This document shows, in pieces, positions 19,765-33,064 of a stretch of 64,000 bases of DNA (positions are counted from its first letter, which is position 1; each line of letters begins with the position of its first letter). Source of the stretch: Steromphala cineraria (taxonomy: Eukaryota > Mollusca > Gastropoda > Trochida > Trochidae); contig OU744732.1 in NCBI GenBank assembly GCA_916613615.1, forward strand, positions 26,670,673 to 26,734,672, read 5' to 3'. The notes beneath the pieces were generated by a model that worked only from the letters and a program-made list of their open reading frames with translations, was not told where the DNA came from and searched no databases. The position numbers and the translations under genes are program-made.

Positions 19765-22682
19765 GTCTTCAAGACTACGTCTGAAGACCTATTGTTATTA
19801 TCTTTGTTTTTTAAGGATTCAGCCTTTCGGCTGAATCCTTATTGTTATTGGCGTGTTTTATTATTTTATTCCACCGATTTTGTGGACAGCATTTAGCCAA
19901 AACGGCTGATGCTATAACAGTGACATTTTGTACACTGATAGTCCTCTATGAGAAGAGGATCTGCTAAACTTTTGGGCGAAATCGGTCGATAAATAAAAGG
20001 TCCAGTTCGAATCCAAAATCGAAAAATTAACATGGGAAAATTTTTCAAAATGCACCTAGAGACTTGAAATTTTGCACAGAGATAGATAATGACATTCTAA
20101 GAAAAAAAGTAAATCATGACAAAGTCGTAGGTCACGTGGTTTGGCCGCCATATTGGATTTTTCAACTTTTCAGATTTTCCGGACCCCATGCACCTTTGAG
20201 AATCTTCTCCTCTGAAGATACTTGCTACAGAGAGCTGAAACTTGTTTTTTGTTGTAGCTGAGGCATTGGACATTAAAGTTTGGTTCCATCGAAGACTGTA
20301 TCTTAAATAGTTTTTTCTCTAGAAGCGTTCAAAGTCGGGTGACTTAGTACAATGTGCAACTTTCAAAGGGCGATAACTCAAAAAGTTGGACTCAGAATTA
20401 TGCAATTTTTTCAGGAATATAAGACTAGTATATATACAACAGGAATCTGTCAAGACATCGATCGCGAACAATCATTTTCGTTCAGAATGTTTTATCAAAG
20501 TCGACAGAAAAAATGTCGGAAATTGCTAAAAATGCTCCTGAAGCTTAACACGTCAGCAGAACTTGCTGAAATTTTCAGGACTGACTCCTGACATGTTTAT
20601 CTTTGCCGTGAATAATGCATACTGCATAATGCATATTTTATGTGTAGCAAATCCATCAAAATTTGCTGTGTCTTAGAAAAAAATTATTTTCAAATGCAGA
20701 TAAATCAAAAACGTGACCAAAGAATTTAAATATTTTTGTATGAGAGGGTGCGCAAGGAAATTCTACACAAAAAAAAGTATCATGACGAAGTTGTAGGTCA
20801 CGTGGTTTGGCCGCCATATTGGATTTTTTCAGAATTTTCAGACCCCATGCACCTTTGAAGATCTTCTCTTCTGAAGATACTTGCACCAAAGTGCTGTAAC
20901 TTTTGTTTGTTGTAGCTGAGGCATTGAGCATAAAACTTGCATACCTCAAATAGTTTTTTCTCTATAAGCTTTCAAAGATGGATGACTTAGTACAAGGTGC
21001 CATTTTCAAAGGGCGGTAACTCAAAAAGTTGGACTCAGAATCATGCAATTTTTTCAGGAATGTAAGACAAATATGTATACAATAGGAATCTATCAAAACA
21101 TGGATTGCAAACAGTAAATTTAGTTCAGAATTTATTATCAAAATCGATAGGAAAAAGGTCGGGAAAACAAATGCTAAAAAGGCTCCTGAAGCTTAACGTG
21201 TTGACGGAACTTGATGAAACTTTCAGGAATGACTCCTGACATGATTATCTTTGTACTGAACAGGCTGTTGATGCGGCTGAATCCTGTTGTCGCCGCTTGC
21301 GGCTATATTCTTATTATTATTTTTATTATTTGCACTTTTTTTGTGGCAAAGATTCTGAACAGACGATCAAGCAGAATTTCATGAAATTTTCAGGGATTGT
21401 AGGCCCTATCCTGAACTCGTTTTGTACGAGCCCGATTTTTGAATTTCGATTTTGTTTTAGAGTTATCTCCCCTTAAACGAAAAAACTTCAAACCTCGATT
21501 TCTCGATAACAATAGGAGATAATTTCATAAAACTTTCACCAAAATGTCGGCAACATCATTCCCCATCGATTGCACCCTAAGTGGTTTCCGGCCGTATAAT
21601 TAGATTTTTTGCTTTTTTCGAAAAACTGACAATTTTGTGAAATTTCACGGTTTTGACGGTACGCGTCTTTGAAATTCTTCTTCTCGCTAACTGGAATACA
21701 TACAGACGCATGCTATAGCTCATTTTAAAGCCAGATGAACGCTGCAAAAAGTAATCCCCCAAACCTGCCCTCTATTTTGAGCGGTTTTAGAGCTACATCA
21801 ATTTCAAAAATGAACTTTTGAAAAAAAAAAATTTTCTGCGTCAAGTTCAAAGGGACACTACTCTGTAAGGAAATGTAATTTTAAAGATCTGTTTGCTGCA
21901 TTCTGTTTTACAATGATAGTTGAACAAGTTCACTACAGGTCATTATTATATAAAAGTTGATATTAAAGGAAAAATGTGGACATAAAGAGATTTTTTACAT
22001 TTTCGGCGATTTTAACATTTTTCGTTGGTTATTTTACTTTGAGAATTTTAGTTTTAAAACTGTTTCAGATAGAAATTTAATCATTGATGTTTTGTGAAGC
22101 AGATGCAATGAGTACACAGAAAAAAATATCAACAAGTGATGATAAACAAATTTCTGTCCATGACCGGTCCTTGAATATTGCGATTTTGGGAAAATCCTCA
22201 TTTTTAGCACATTTCAAGGTTCTACAGTTTCTTTATTAATAAAGATATATTTTAATTGATTGTATTTTCACATACGCCATTCCAAGCACAACTTTTGCTA
22301 TGTTGTACCTTATCATACAAATTTTGATAGTTAAGGAGATAGAAGGGCCAACATGGAGTAGGGGTAAAACAATCTTCAAATTTCAGTGTTTTCTTTACAT
22401 TACAACGTTAAATCACATGTATCTCGAAAACGGTGAGAGATAATTTAACCAAATTTTTTTCTGCTACTAGGAATAATATTCTCTGAAGAATGGTGTCATA
22501 GCTGACATTGGCCACCATGATGAATTTTTATGAAAAGTCATAACACTGAATATCAAGTGGAATTTGGTCATTTTGATAATGTATTAGTTACTGTTTACCT
22601 CTAACACAAAAAGTCATGCGAAGGTCAAACACTGTGTGAAGGTCAAACAGGAATCTTGAAGACCTAAGTATTGACGCGTCAA
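19765..22682. mobile_element. Nested hairpin-ended repeats (unit A only)
   Basis: The insertion is absent from the matching site in unit C (about 63005). It opens with AGGTCTTCAAGA (19765-19776), part of an imperfect hairpin, and closes with the exact complement TCTTGAAGACCT (22654-22665), followed by the perfect palindrome ttgacgcgtcaa (22671-22682) and ATT repeats. Inside sits a second element bounded by ggattcagcc and ggctgaatcc. Several of these hairpins are followed by TTATT-rich microsatellite. There is no convincing reading frame. The layout suggests non-autonomous elements whose ends are hairpins; Helentron-type derivation is possible but unproved. Confidence 0.6.
19813..21284. mobile_element. 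Inner hairpin-ended element with internal duplication
   Basis: It begins with a perfect 12-bp stem and 4-nt loop (19813-19840, aaggattcagcc / ggctgaatcctt) and ends with ggctgaatcc at 21275-21284. Within it a segment of about 500-550 bp is present twice in direct orientation, about 665 bp apart (from about 20060 and 20725). Both copies carry gtaggtcacgtggtttggcc, ccccatgcacctttga and gctcctgaagcttaac. The copies are about 80% alike. No protein is recognisable. The nested position means it either entered the outer element or the two share termini by descent. Confidence 0.55.
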
Positions 22683-23746
22683 TCCTAGTTATTATTATTA
22701 TTATTCTACCCTCAATATTGATTTAGTCTCTAAGAGTTCTAAGACATTGCTGTTAATAAGTCACTAAAATAGGACACCAATTTTGCGAAGGTATATTTCT
22801 AAACCCTTATTCCCTGAAATATTTGCTCTTCTGACCCTTAACTAACTTTCTTAAGGTTACAAAGCTATATATTGTTTAAGAAGTTGGGATTAATTGATGA
22901 CAGTCAGATTTGTGTTTGCAAAAATTTTGACTAATAAACCAACGTGAATTGACCTGCAACTTATTCTTCCTTTAAATCAACGAAATATAGATAAAAATAT
23001 CAAACCATTTTAAAGAAGTCATTTTGACTTTCACTTCAACGATGTTTTACTTCCTATGTCACATGTTTACTAGTATCAATATCTGGTAAAGAATACACTG
23101 CATCCTCCTTCAATATTCATAAACAGAGCCAATATCTTTGTTGGTTTGCAATTAGTCTGTCGTCGTTGTTGAAATATTACTTCCCGGAACGTGATATGCC
23201 ACTATAAATCGGAACGTTATATGCCGCTATAAATCGCTAAAACACTACCAAAATCTTGTAAATAACAGGAGCATGGATGTTGATTGTCAGACACGAAAAC
23301 AATCAAGGTCTTAAAGGATTGGTTTACAGTTGTACTGTTAATCATTTTCATATAAATCACAATAACCTTTTTACAATTTAAATACAGAATGTCACTTTCT
23401 TTTTACAAAGTTTCATTGTCAATGTGTTTGTCAAAAATTGTTTATGTTACTGCACATAGGTCATTGATAGTTATTTAACACGTCTGGCCTAAAAGCAAAG
23501 AAAAATGTACAAAAATTAAGTTGTAGAAACCAATGAATCAATAAATATCGTGTTGAATTAAAATGTAATGATAGCATATAAAATCACTTCATAAAAGACC
23601 AAGTTTTCTGGATAAAACTAATTGTGGACAAATATGCGTGTTCTCATGGGTTGTTCAATGAGGGAATTATATGGAATACATATTAATGGAATATATATAA
23701 CGAACATGTAAGTTAGGGGTTTAATGGTTTTATAATTGATATTTAA

Positions 23747-24100
23747 AGGGGCAGTAGCACGTTTTTAGGGAGAATATAAGGTAATGTCAGGATAATGAAA
23801 ATTAATGGTTCCAGTTGAAAGACATTGTATTTCAACTAAATGAAGCAGTAATAATTCAAATATATAACGTAATGTTTAGCCATCTGATCCCCTTTTCTTG
23901 CACAAAATGAATTTAAGGTGTTCACACAAAATGGCCGCCGATGGATTTTATGTGAATCTTCATACTTTGTTCTCTGACAACGGATGCTTGGTTTGTTTAA
24001 TGAGTTTTTTACACTGTCGAAATAATATATTTTACATTAACTTACAATTATCAGTGAAAATTTTAAAATATAAAATTGTCAAATTCGTGCTACTGCCCCT
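23747..24100. mobile_element. MITE, second copy (354 bp)
   Basis: It has the same family and termini as the element at 10842-11197, in the opposite orientation. The left flank is TTAA (23743-23746). The right flank reads TTAT (24101-24104), so the duplication is either TA or a decayed TTAA. Internal landmarks shared with the other copy include the cttttcttgcacaaaatgaa region and a gtgttcacacaaaatggccg segment. There is no coding capacity. Confidence 0.9.
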
Positions 24101-27100
24101 TTATTATAGTCTTCAATATGGAGGTACATCATAATTCTCAATTTCAAAATAATCATACATCCCTGATTATGTATATTTTTTCATATTAATAATATAATAA
24201 ATCATATTAATCAAGACAGCTGAGATTATATATGGCAATCTCATTTGATGATATATTGATACGAAAGAGAAATAAAATGAAGAACAAATATAAACATACA
24301 TACATATTTATCATTTTTTCCAGTCAACAGGTATGCTATAACAGAAAAACTAATCTTACGAAATAGATTTCCATTTTAAGATTCCCTAAAACAATAAACA
24401 AATGTATCTTAAATTTTGCAACATGATTTAAAGGGACTTATATTAAATAGAATCTTTTTATATAAGATGTGATGTAACATAACAATTGTTTTTGAAACGC
24501 AAATGATGAACAATACAAAGATAAAATATTAAGAGTTGGATTTGATGATATAGTGACATGAGGAATGTTATTTAAAAGAAGAAATATGTTTTGATAAATA
24601 TACATACATGTATGTATTGAAGCTGTCAGAAAAATCATGAAAGTATGTCCAACATGTAAATTACACTTATAATTTAACCGTAATTCTTCACAATACAAGG
24701 AAAAATCTTCATGTGTTAGATTAGTTAGATGAGCTCGAATTAGATTTTTGAAGAAAACCTTTTAAATGACACTAATAGACAACAATTGTGAAGATTCTTA
24801 ACATTTTGAATATGATTGCAGCGCAATGGTATAGAATTTGGAAGAAACCCGTTGACATGTCACCAAGTTACCTACAATTGTAAATTTTATTAACATTTTG
24901 AATATTATTTCACCACATTGGTTCATTTTCATTAGAACATTATTTGATTTTCTCATTTATTTGCAACAAAATTTACGTTTGGTTTGCAAGTATTTCATTG
25001 TATCTTTCAGTTTCAAGTGAAGCAATGTGCATCTGTTCATAGAAACTCTAATTATATCCCTCGTGATACTATACTGCTAATCTGTGTTTTTGTTAAAACA
25101 TAACTTCTTGAAATTTGACATCATGTAACAAACTGCAAACATTCTTATCAACAATTCTTTCATGTATAAATAACGGAACTTGTTTGTTTTGTGGGAAATA
25201 GACGCCTAGAATTTATGTTTGTTTCACGTCTCATGTCTCATAACAAATCGATACTAAAATATTAAGTTGTAATTTTCATTTTACACAGTCATTTGTGCAT
25301 AACTGATTCTGACGTTTAGCTGCACTGTTAGTTGTACCCATGCAGGTTAATACAGCTCATCGTTTTCGATATTTATCAAAATGTTCTGAAAAGCATTGAT
25401 AATCAAGTGTTGAATTGCTATCTTTCTTTTATAACTGGTCGCAAATAGATTTCATGACTAAACACAACGGTAGTTAATTAGATGGAATACTGTTGAAGAT
25501 CAATTGATAACATATTCCATTTTCTGACATGTTTACTGTTTACCTTTGATTTGTTAGGAAATGTGTTCACTGGATATGAAAACAAACTTGACAGAGAAAC
25601 AGTTTGTTGGAATGACAAACAAACAGACGAGAAGACAAACTAAAGATTGATGAAACATGAAACGAAGGGAATAAAAGGTTACTTTAAACCAAGACATGGT
25701 GTAACTTGATCATCCTTCATCAAGATTTATCTCAAGGCAAAACACAACATGACTGACAGATTGATATTATAGCGTTTGGATTAAATGCTTTCCTCTGATT
25801 CATCTTTATGAATGTCAAACATTGTCTTGTAAATATGAATTGCTATCAGATTAAATATCAAATCATGCTCTTATCGTGATGAAACATATTTCCTAAAAGT
25901 AGGTATTAATTAGTACAATTATTTTTTATTGGAAATGCTTTTGTTTAAAGACGAAGTGTTAATTACAAGAACTACCTGATTGCTAATTGAAATTAAATGT
26001 GATTATTTATCAGCTTTAGTATTTAACATGTTCATACGTACGATCTAATGTAACGAGTTACTATGTTCCCCACATTGAATAAATAACGCACTTATGTCAA
26101 ACTATCTTCTTAACAACTCTCTAAAAGAGAATTTTGTCAATGAAAAAGCAACAACTGGAGAAGAATATTTTCTTGTGAATTCATTAAAAGCAGGAGTAAG
26201 ATTAAATCATGAAAATATCTAGCTTTATTACAAATATGGGAAGATACCAAATCAAATGTCTAGGCAACGCTTGTTTAAATGTAAAGTTCAAAACTAACAT
26301 TAAACTTACACTGGGTTATAGTCTTGTCATGTCACTTCTTTACAATATAAGGGACGACTTTTCATCAAATACAACAAGCACTTGAGACATTATTTTTAGA
26401 AGAGGCTGGATTTTTTCTTATACATTTAACTTACATCATCTAGATTATTAGTTAAAAGAAAAAGTCATAACAATGTCAATGTGTGGTGTTTTGAAATTTC
26501 TTGAGATTCACATAATGGACTGTGTGGGTCTGTAAAACTGATTGAATGAGTTATTAAGTAGTTAAGTTTATGAAAGGTTAAACTGTACCAATTGTAAACC
26601 AAATTAAAGCTACCATATTAGTAGTGCAAGACAATGGAAAGATTCAAAACCGATACCCCAAGTACACTACTCTACCTTCACCATCACCATATCATATATG
26701 GTCTACTTATCATCATTATTTTCAAATAATATTTACCTTCTTTGTCGTTTAGTGATAAGCTCGAAAACTCTGTAGAATGGCCTTGTTTTTATAATTTATA
26801 CATAGAATAATCCCCCAAAATGAAACAACAACACACAATGGAATACTTTTGAGCCTTCGCTTAGTTGCTTTCCCCAGTATATATCTAAAATATTACAGTT
26901 ACAGTTTCAAGTGTGGTTATGAATGCAATGCAATGACATCATCAGACATTTTCTCATCGACATATTTTGATTACTTTTATCAAGACCATTACACACATTT
27001 TCCATTAACCGTTCACATTGGGATACATTTTTTAGTTCATTTAAATCTGAATTACAAATACCTGTGATCATAATAGCTTATTTATTAGTTTATTTTATTT

Positions 27101-27369
27101 TCTACGTACTCTATCACGTGTCTTGTCATTAACACATTGTTTCACGTTTCCACAGTGTCTCTGCATATGATAAATGAAACCAATAAGCAATTCCTTGGAA
27201 CGAATGTGTGATTGTGTTTCCTCTGGCCAAGTTTTGGTACTTACACAAGGGGCATAACTCGGGAAAAAATATGTGCCATTCACCCTTAGTCCTAAGTTTT
27301 TGTACAAGTCAAACATTAATTCTTTTATGTACATTTTCAAATATTCGTTTACCCTCATACACTGCAAAT
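24101..27369. other. AT-rich sequence, no gene seen
   Basis: This 3.3 kb links block P to block Q in unit A. No counterpart is visible within the window, because the matching part of unit C lies beyond the end. There are only short open frames without splice context or protein-like composition, and no RNA gene or transposon terminus was recognised. Confidence 0.6.
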
Positions 27370-30300
27370 CCTGTCATTTTCCATCTATCGAGGTTAACAA
27401 AGTATGTGAGAGTTTTTACTAACGACTATTGATAAAGTTATATTGAATGAATTTTCTAAGCAAAATAAACAATGGTCAGTTTGTAGGTTTTATTACTACC
27501 ATACATTAAATCTCACCAGATGTTATTTTGGATGCCAATCAATGTTTTTAATAACAGTAAAGGATAAAGGGTATTTTTTTCCTATATTTTCATAATGACT
27601 GCTATATGCGATGATGCAAGAAGGTTGGGAACAATGTTAATGTTTACGTATTTAAAGTAAATTAATATTTATGTACAAGACTTGTGTTGGTCATACTGTG
27701 TTGAACGCTTGTAAGATGATGTTACCGATTTTCTTTTTTTTTGAACAGCTGTAATAACTCCATATTTGTGACATGATATTGGTGATTTTACTTTGATTAT
27801 TAGTTCTCTTACTTTCAGGATAACAGTTTCTGTGAAACCAGTAACAATTTAATGTTTGTAAAAGTATGGCAATAGAGTTACATAAGTAAAAGTAAAGTTC
27901 ATCATTGTGTTACATGTCTAGACAAGTACAAGATATCACATTCAGACCAACTTTTGAAAATCTGTGATATCATATTAAATGTTGTGATGTGTTTTTGTAA
28001 GTTTCTTTGTTTGTATTGACGTTTATCTGGTGACAAGAGAGTGTCATTTACACTCTTAGTCTTTCTGTTAAATTAGTTTTGTTTAACAATTAATTGTTAT
28101 ACTTTGAATCTCCCAGAAATAGTTACTACATGTATCTACTTACTAACTACCATTCATAGAATCATTATGCCCAAAATGCACAGAACTGTGAGTCAATTTA
28201 ACCTTTAATAGATCATATAACCAGAGAAACATCAGTAATGAGATGAAACAAAGTGGTCCGAGGTTCTAATGGAATTCCTGATAAGTAGCTAAGTGTGGGA
28301 ACTAAGGTTATGTTCATTGGATACCTCATGCTTGGTACGTGGCTCTTCTTGGTATGGAGATGATAGGATTCACAGCATGGACGTTCACTCACGTTATTGT
28401 ATGAATATGACATCATGATAAATGACCATCTAAATTTCCAAATGGATTTTGGTTGTTGGTTTGTCGGTTTTTTTTTGTTTAACTGGAAATTGTTCATGTC
28501 AAATGAAAATTTTATTTATTTGCAAACGTTACTTTTAACCTTTTTGAAATTGTAAGTTGGTTTTTACTATTAGTTCACAAAGACAAATAACTGATTGTCA
28601 GTTATACTTCCACCAGAGTACTTTCACAAGAACATTATCATTTGATAATACTGGTTCATGTTTTGGGTGAGGAGCAGTAATGAGGATCGACTGCCACCTG
28701 AAGCATTATAAGCTGATTAGGCCTTCCGTTACTTCCTCAAACAAGAAAAGGGAGCTAATCCTGACGCTCTGTGTTTGATGTAGGAACTTAATGTACTAAA
28801 TATTCAATTGATTTAACCTCTTATTGATTACTAAGACAGCCCTGTTCGTAGGTCACTTAAATGCGATATCGATTTTGCGAAGGTACGTTTCAAAGCCTCT
28901 TACTCTCCGACATTTCTGATTTTCTGATCCTTCATTAAGTTATTCAGGTGTAAATATGTTTTCTTCCTAACGTTAATGAGAATAATCTGCCATTTGAAAA
29001 ATCGTTGGCAGATTAGTCATGCAATGTTTCCTCCAACAGACAAAGAGATTAATCTGATGCTCTATTTCTTTATATCTATGAACCGTAATGTAGTAAATTT
29101 TCAAATGGTAAAGTCTTTTAGTTTTCTATTGAGACATTGATTTTAATAAATGAATGTAACTGCAACAACAACTCTTTGACTCACTGATGTTCTGATCACT
29201 TGATCCTATGAAAGTCTACCCAACAATGAATGGTACAAATAAAAAACACAATTGATTAGTGACACCAATTTGGGTTCCTTCTTGTAAGGTAAATATGTGA
29301 TTTTAGTAAGACATAGCATGAACCGCGCAATATGATTTATAAACAGGCAAAAATATATGTGGAATCTGTTTTCCCTTTTATCTATAAAAATAGAAAAGGA
29401 AAAGCAAATGTAAAGGAGGCAATATATGTTCCACTTCTTCCAGTTTTTTACATATCATATGTATCAATATCACCAGTATCAATAACTCACACATCACAGG
29501 TTTATCGGTACCGATAACTGATGAAGAAATATACTGGGTCCTCAATCTTCAATGTCATGTTCATAAACAAAGTCTTCTGTCATTGGTTTGTCTTTAACCT
29601 GTCGTTTCTGTTGAAATGTTACTTCCTGAAACGTGATATGCCGCTATAATTCACCAAAACACTAAAAGAACCTTGCAAATAACAGGAACGGGGATGTCAG
29701 TTGTAAGAATTGAAAACAAATCAACCTCTTATAAGTTTTACAAATGTAATGTTTAAACAATTTCAAATAAATCACAAATACCCTCTACATTTAATTTGAA
29801 GGTACCACTTTCCTTCAAACAGGTGCATTTTTAAAGTGTTTAAGCGAATAATGAATTTGCATTTTGTTTGGAATATTTACCTGGCAACATACAAGATGAT
29901 ACAAGACATATGTTGTAGAATTCAAATGTTATGATTATTAAGTAAAGTCCAAATGATCACGGAATGAAATATGCAGTGCATAAAGTCAATGTTTTCTTAG
30001 ATTTCTTAGGTTTATCAGATAGTTTGAAAGAAATCAAATATTGAATATATGGAGATTATTAACAGAGTGTGTTTCCGTATTATTAATATCATTAATGATA
30101 CGGAAACACCCAAAGTTTATAATTTCTTTAACATATAATGTCATTTTTAAATAAAAGAGTTTAAACGAAAATATGTTTCCTTCTAAAAATATGTTTGACC
30201 TACATTTCGAGGAGTAATTTCTTTCGCAATACACCAAGGTGAAGGTAATATTGTTGGCGATATACAGTTGTTAACAGTCTAGAAATATTCCTTCATTAAT

Positions 30301-30664
30301 GTTTTATTTCATTGTGATAGAAACGTTTCCTGCAATCTATCAACATTTAAGTCTGATTTCCAGTGCACGCGCAAACATTGTTTTTACTATATAACAAAAA
30401 ATTTGTATGAACCACTTGTTGACGTCGCTACAACTGGGAAGGTAACTAACTGCATTTTGAAAAGCTGCATTGTCATTGTTGTTACGTTCGATATGGTATC
30501 CTTAGACTAAACGCCAATTATTTGCGAAGATGGGGTTGTTACGTTTGATACTACGCTACTAGATAATGTGTACTATCACTAGAATATGTTTTGTTTTTGC
30601 TCATAAGTTGGTAACTGACACGTCCAAAGCGGTCTTGGCCTAAGTTATTCAAAAAAATTTAAGC
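27370..30664. repeat. Segmental duplication unit A, block Q
   Basis: This is collinear with 41789-47352 in unit B once the Harbinger-like element there is removed (about 85-90% alike). It is also a more distant relative of block P. A minus-strand frame at about 28213-28497 is shared with B (42643-42855) and faintly with C (62128-62388), including LVPTLSYLSGIPLEP. But frame and ends shift between copies, so I treat it as non-coding paralogy. There are no recognised genes. Confidence 0.8.
30069..30109. repeat. Quasi-palindrome, 19-bp arms
   Basis: Arms at 30069-30087 and 30091-30109 pair with a single mismatch around a 3-nt loop (gtgtttccgtat / atacggaaacac at the outside). The orthologous position in unit B (46725-46804) carries a longer perfect version with 31-bp arms. 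The flanking sequence is the same in both, so this is a structure changing in place rather than an independent insertion. Confidence 0.85.
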
Positions 30665-33064
30665 ACATTGATGTTTGAGTTAGCTGCATATCGTTATATT
30701 TTTGTGTGTAAACGCATGATGAAAACAACTTGAAACGCTTTGATAACCAAGCTATTTCTAAAATAAGACTGCTTGATAAATTTACCTTAACGAAATTTGT
30801 TTAAAGGAAAATTCCAATGAAAAATGAAAAAGAGACTTTTAAAACAATGTATATAGATAAATCCTTCAACTTTGGCTAATAGTTTTTAGCTAAATCACCA
30901 AATCTGCAATAAAAATTCAAAGTTGGGAAAAATCAAGTTTACCAGCATCGATGGGGCACGCCATATTGGTACCTCCAACGGTAAACGAGAGCGAGAAACA
31001 CCGGGAATATGACGTCAGCAACACACCACGAAATTAGAGAGACATGAGACTGTAACAACCGTCACGACTTCAGTAAAGACATGCCGGGTCCAGAATATTC
31101 TACTTCTATGATGCCAAAAGCAATAAATAAATATTTCTGACCAGCAGACTTCTGAAAACTTCAGTACAGGTTGGAAAAGATATCCCATGTGCAGACGTCA
31201 CATGGTTTGAACACTGACTCTCACTGACATTTTTTAGAATTTTTATAAGCTAGAAACACCATACATTAGGTTGAAATAAAGTGTTAGATGAGTTTGCTGA
31301 AATAAGTGCATTTGTAAAAAACCCTAAAGTAACATAGAATAATTTTTTATTAATTATTTCACTCGAAAAAAATAGACCTACTGACGTGATCTTGTCGAAG
31401 CGAATCCTAAAAAGCGAATCCGCGATGATGGTGGTATGGTTCGTAATCAAATGGTTCGTAATCAAAATAAAATTGTTTATATCAATCAAAACACGATGGA
31501 TTAATTTGAAAGGTGGCATTTTCTATGTTGGCATGGACTTCACGTTTTTATTATATAAATCTTGGCTTGTTTGAGGACGAAAATATTTTTCTATTTATTT
31601 AGTTGTCGCCGGTACGAAACCAATTTTGATTACGAATCGCTGAGGCGCACATGCTGTATGAAATATTATCGGAATGATTAACGATTCTTGTTATGTTCAC
31701 ATAATATACCATGTTGAGGTATTTCTGCTAAACAATACGTAAAAAAAATAAAATGGAATTATGAGATATCATTAGTATACTAAAACAATCAGTAAGGAAT
31801 GGTGTTTTGAATAATATTAAGATCTATCAACTCATCAGCAAGGAATACAAAATAATATTATACTCACAAAATTTCTTTATATCATCGAGTGTTTTTTTTT
31901 ATCTAAGTTGCTATGATGTTGCTGAATAACCCACATTTGTTTGGAGCTTTCTTCTTATTATATCTTTTAGTAAATAAAATGATTTAACTATGATTTTTTT
32001 TATTCAATATTGAATAGAATGATATGATTTTAATGATAACAATGCACAACTTATCACAACGTATGTCCCCTAATTAACCCTTCAAATTTTTTTTACAAAA
32101 TACTAGATTTACGTAATTTATGCATGTTTTACATTGAATATTTCCTTTTTTTATTTTAAAAATAATGCAATGATTCTAACACGTTCATAACAAAAATTAT
32201 GTTTCCCCTTTCAAACTGACTTGAGGCTTTTTAAAAATCCACAGATTGAATGTGAAAGAGTGCCAGATTTAAAAACAAAACCTATCGTAGTAACTCTGAG
32301 AAAATAATATGTCATTAAAAAATATCCTCTCTTATATTTGAAAAGATATGAAAATGATATGCGAAAGTCTTAGTGATTGATAATATGTATATAACAGATT
32401 AATCATTGACATGCACGTTTGATGTATCAAATTTCAAGGAAACGTTTTGTACTTTGAAAGTGTTAAATTTAGATAAAAAATTAGTATTTATATAGTACGT
32501 CAACATATTTCAGGTAAACATTAAGTACCTCGTTTTAATCAGAAAAAAATACAAAGAACACGACAAGATGTTATACTCTTGCTCGTTTTTAAAAACATTT
32601 ATTTATTTATATTAGGTGGGTTTTTTTATAGATAAATTCATATCGTTAATAATACTAGACAAAACCTCATATTAGCCGTAGTTGCTTGTTGAATAATCTG
32701 TCCGACGACTGGGTCGTTCTGTAGGCACAACGGTGTGTTACGTCAACAAAGTGCGCAGCGCACACATTCAGCAATTCTGACCAAATCATGGAAACTCCAC
32801 TGCACAAAGATATACAGAGTTTATAATGTAAGCTCCTTGCATCGATTTCTTGTGGTGTGTCAATGACGTCACATTTTCAAATAAAATGGCGATCCCCGTC
32901 ATCGCTCAAAAACGAAGGTTTAAAATTCTGTAAATACTTAACTCGTTGACAGAACTTTTTTTTTTTGAGAATGTCTTTTATAACTCAAACTTTTGCTAGA
33001 ATTAATTTAAAATCGTACTGGAATTTTCTGTTATGGATGTTTATTCGATCAAAAAAACACAAAA
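30665..33064. mobile_element. Possible long-TIR DNA element specific to unit A
   Basis: Unit B has unrelated sequence at this position. The ends of the segment look like diverged inverted relatives. gaaaattccaa at about 30807-30817 pairs with the complement of ttggaattttc-like sequence near 33019-33029. A cgatgggg...cgccat motif near 30950 and a gacgtca...acaccac motif near 31011 recur in inverted order near 32900 and 32860. That suggests terminal inverted repeats of 200 bp or more, roughly 30805-33030. The interior is very AT-rich, with no transposase. The exact ends and any target duplication are not clear. Confidence 0.35.

Larger units (their letters stand above)
17034..23746. repeat. Segmental duplication unit A, block P
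   Basis: This block is collinear with 60297-64000 in unit C once the insertion at 19579-22716 is removed. The first 800 bp (about 17075-17880 against 60315-61140) are about 97% alike; the rest is about 85-88%. Parts of block P also resemble block Q at lower similarity: 18840-19560 resembles 28200-28790, and 22716-23600 resembles 28800-29900. A frame of 77 codons on the minus strand (17412-17645) persists in C, but most of its few differences change amino acids, so I do not call it a gene. No exon, RNA gene or promoter was recognised. Confidence 0.8.

Noticed and set aside
28213..28497. Minus-strand frame with relatives at 42643-42855 and 62128-62388
   Set aside because: Frame and ends change between copies; similarity is explained by the P/Q duplication at DNA level.
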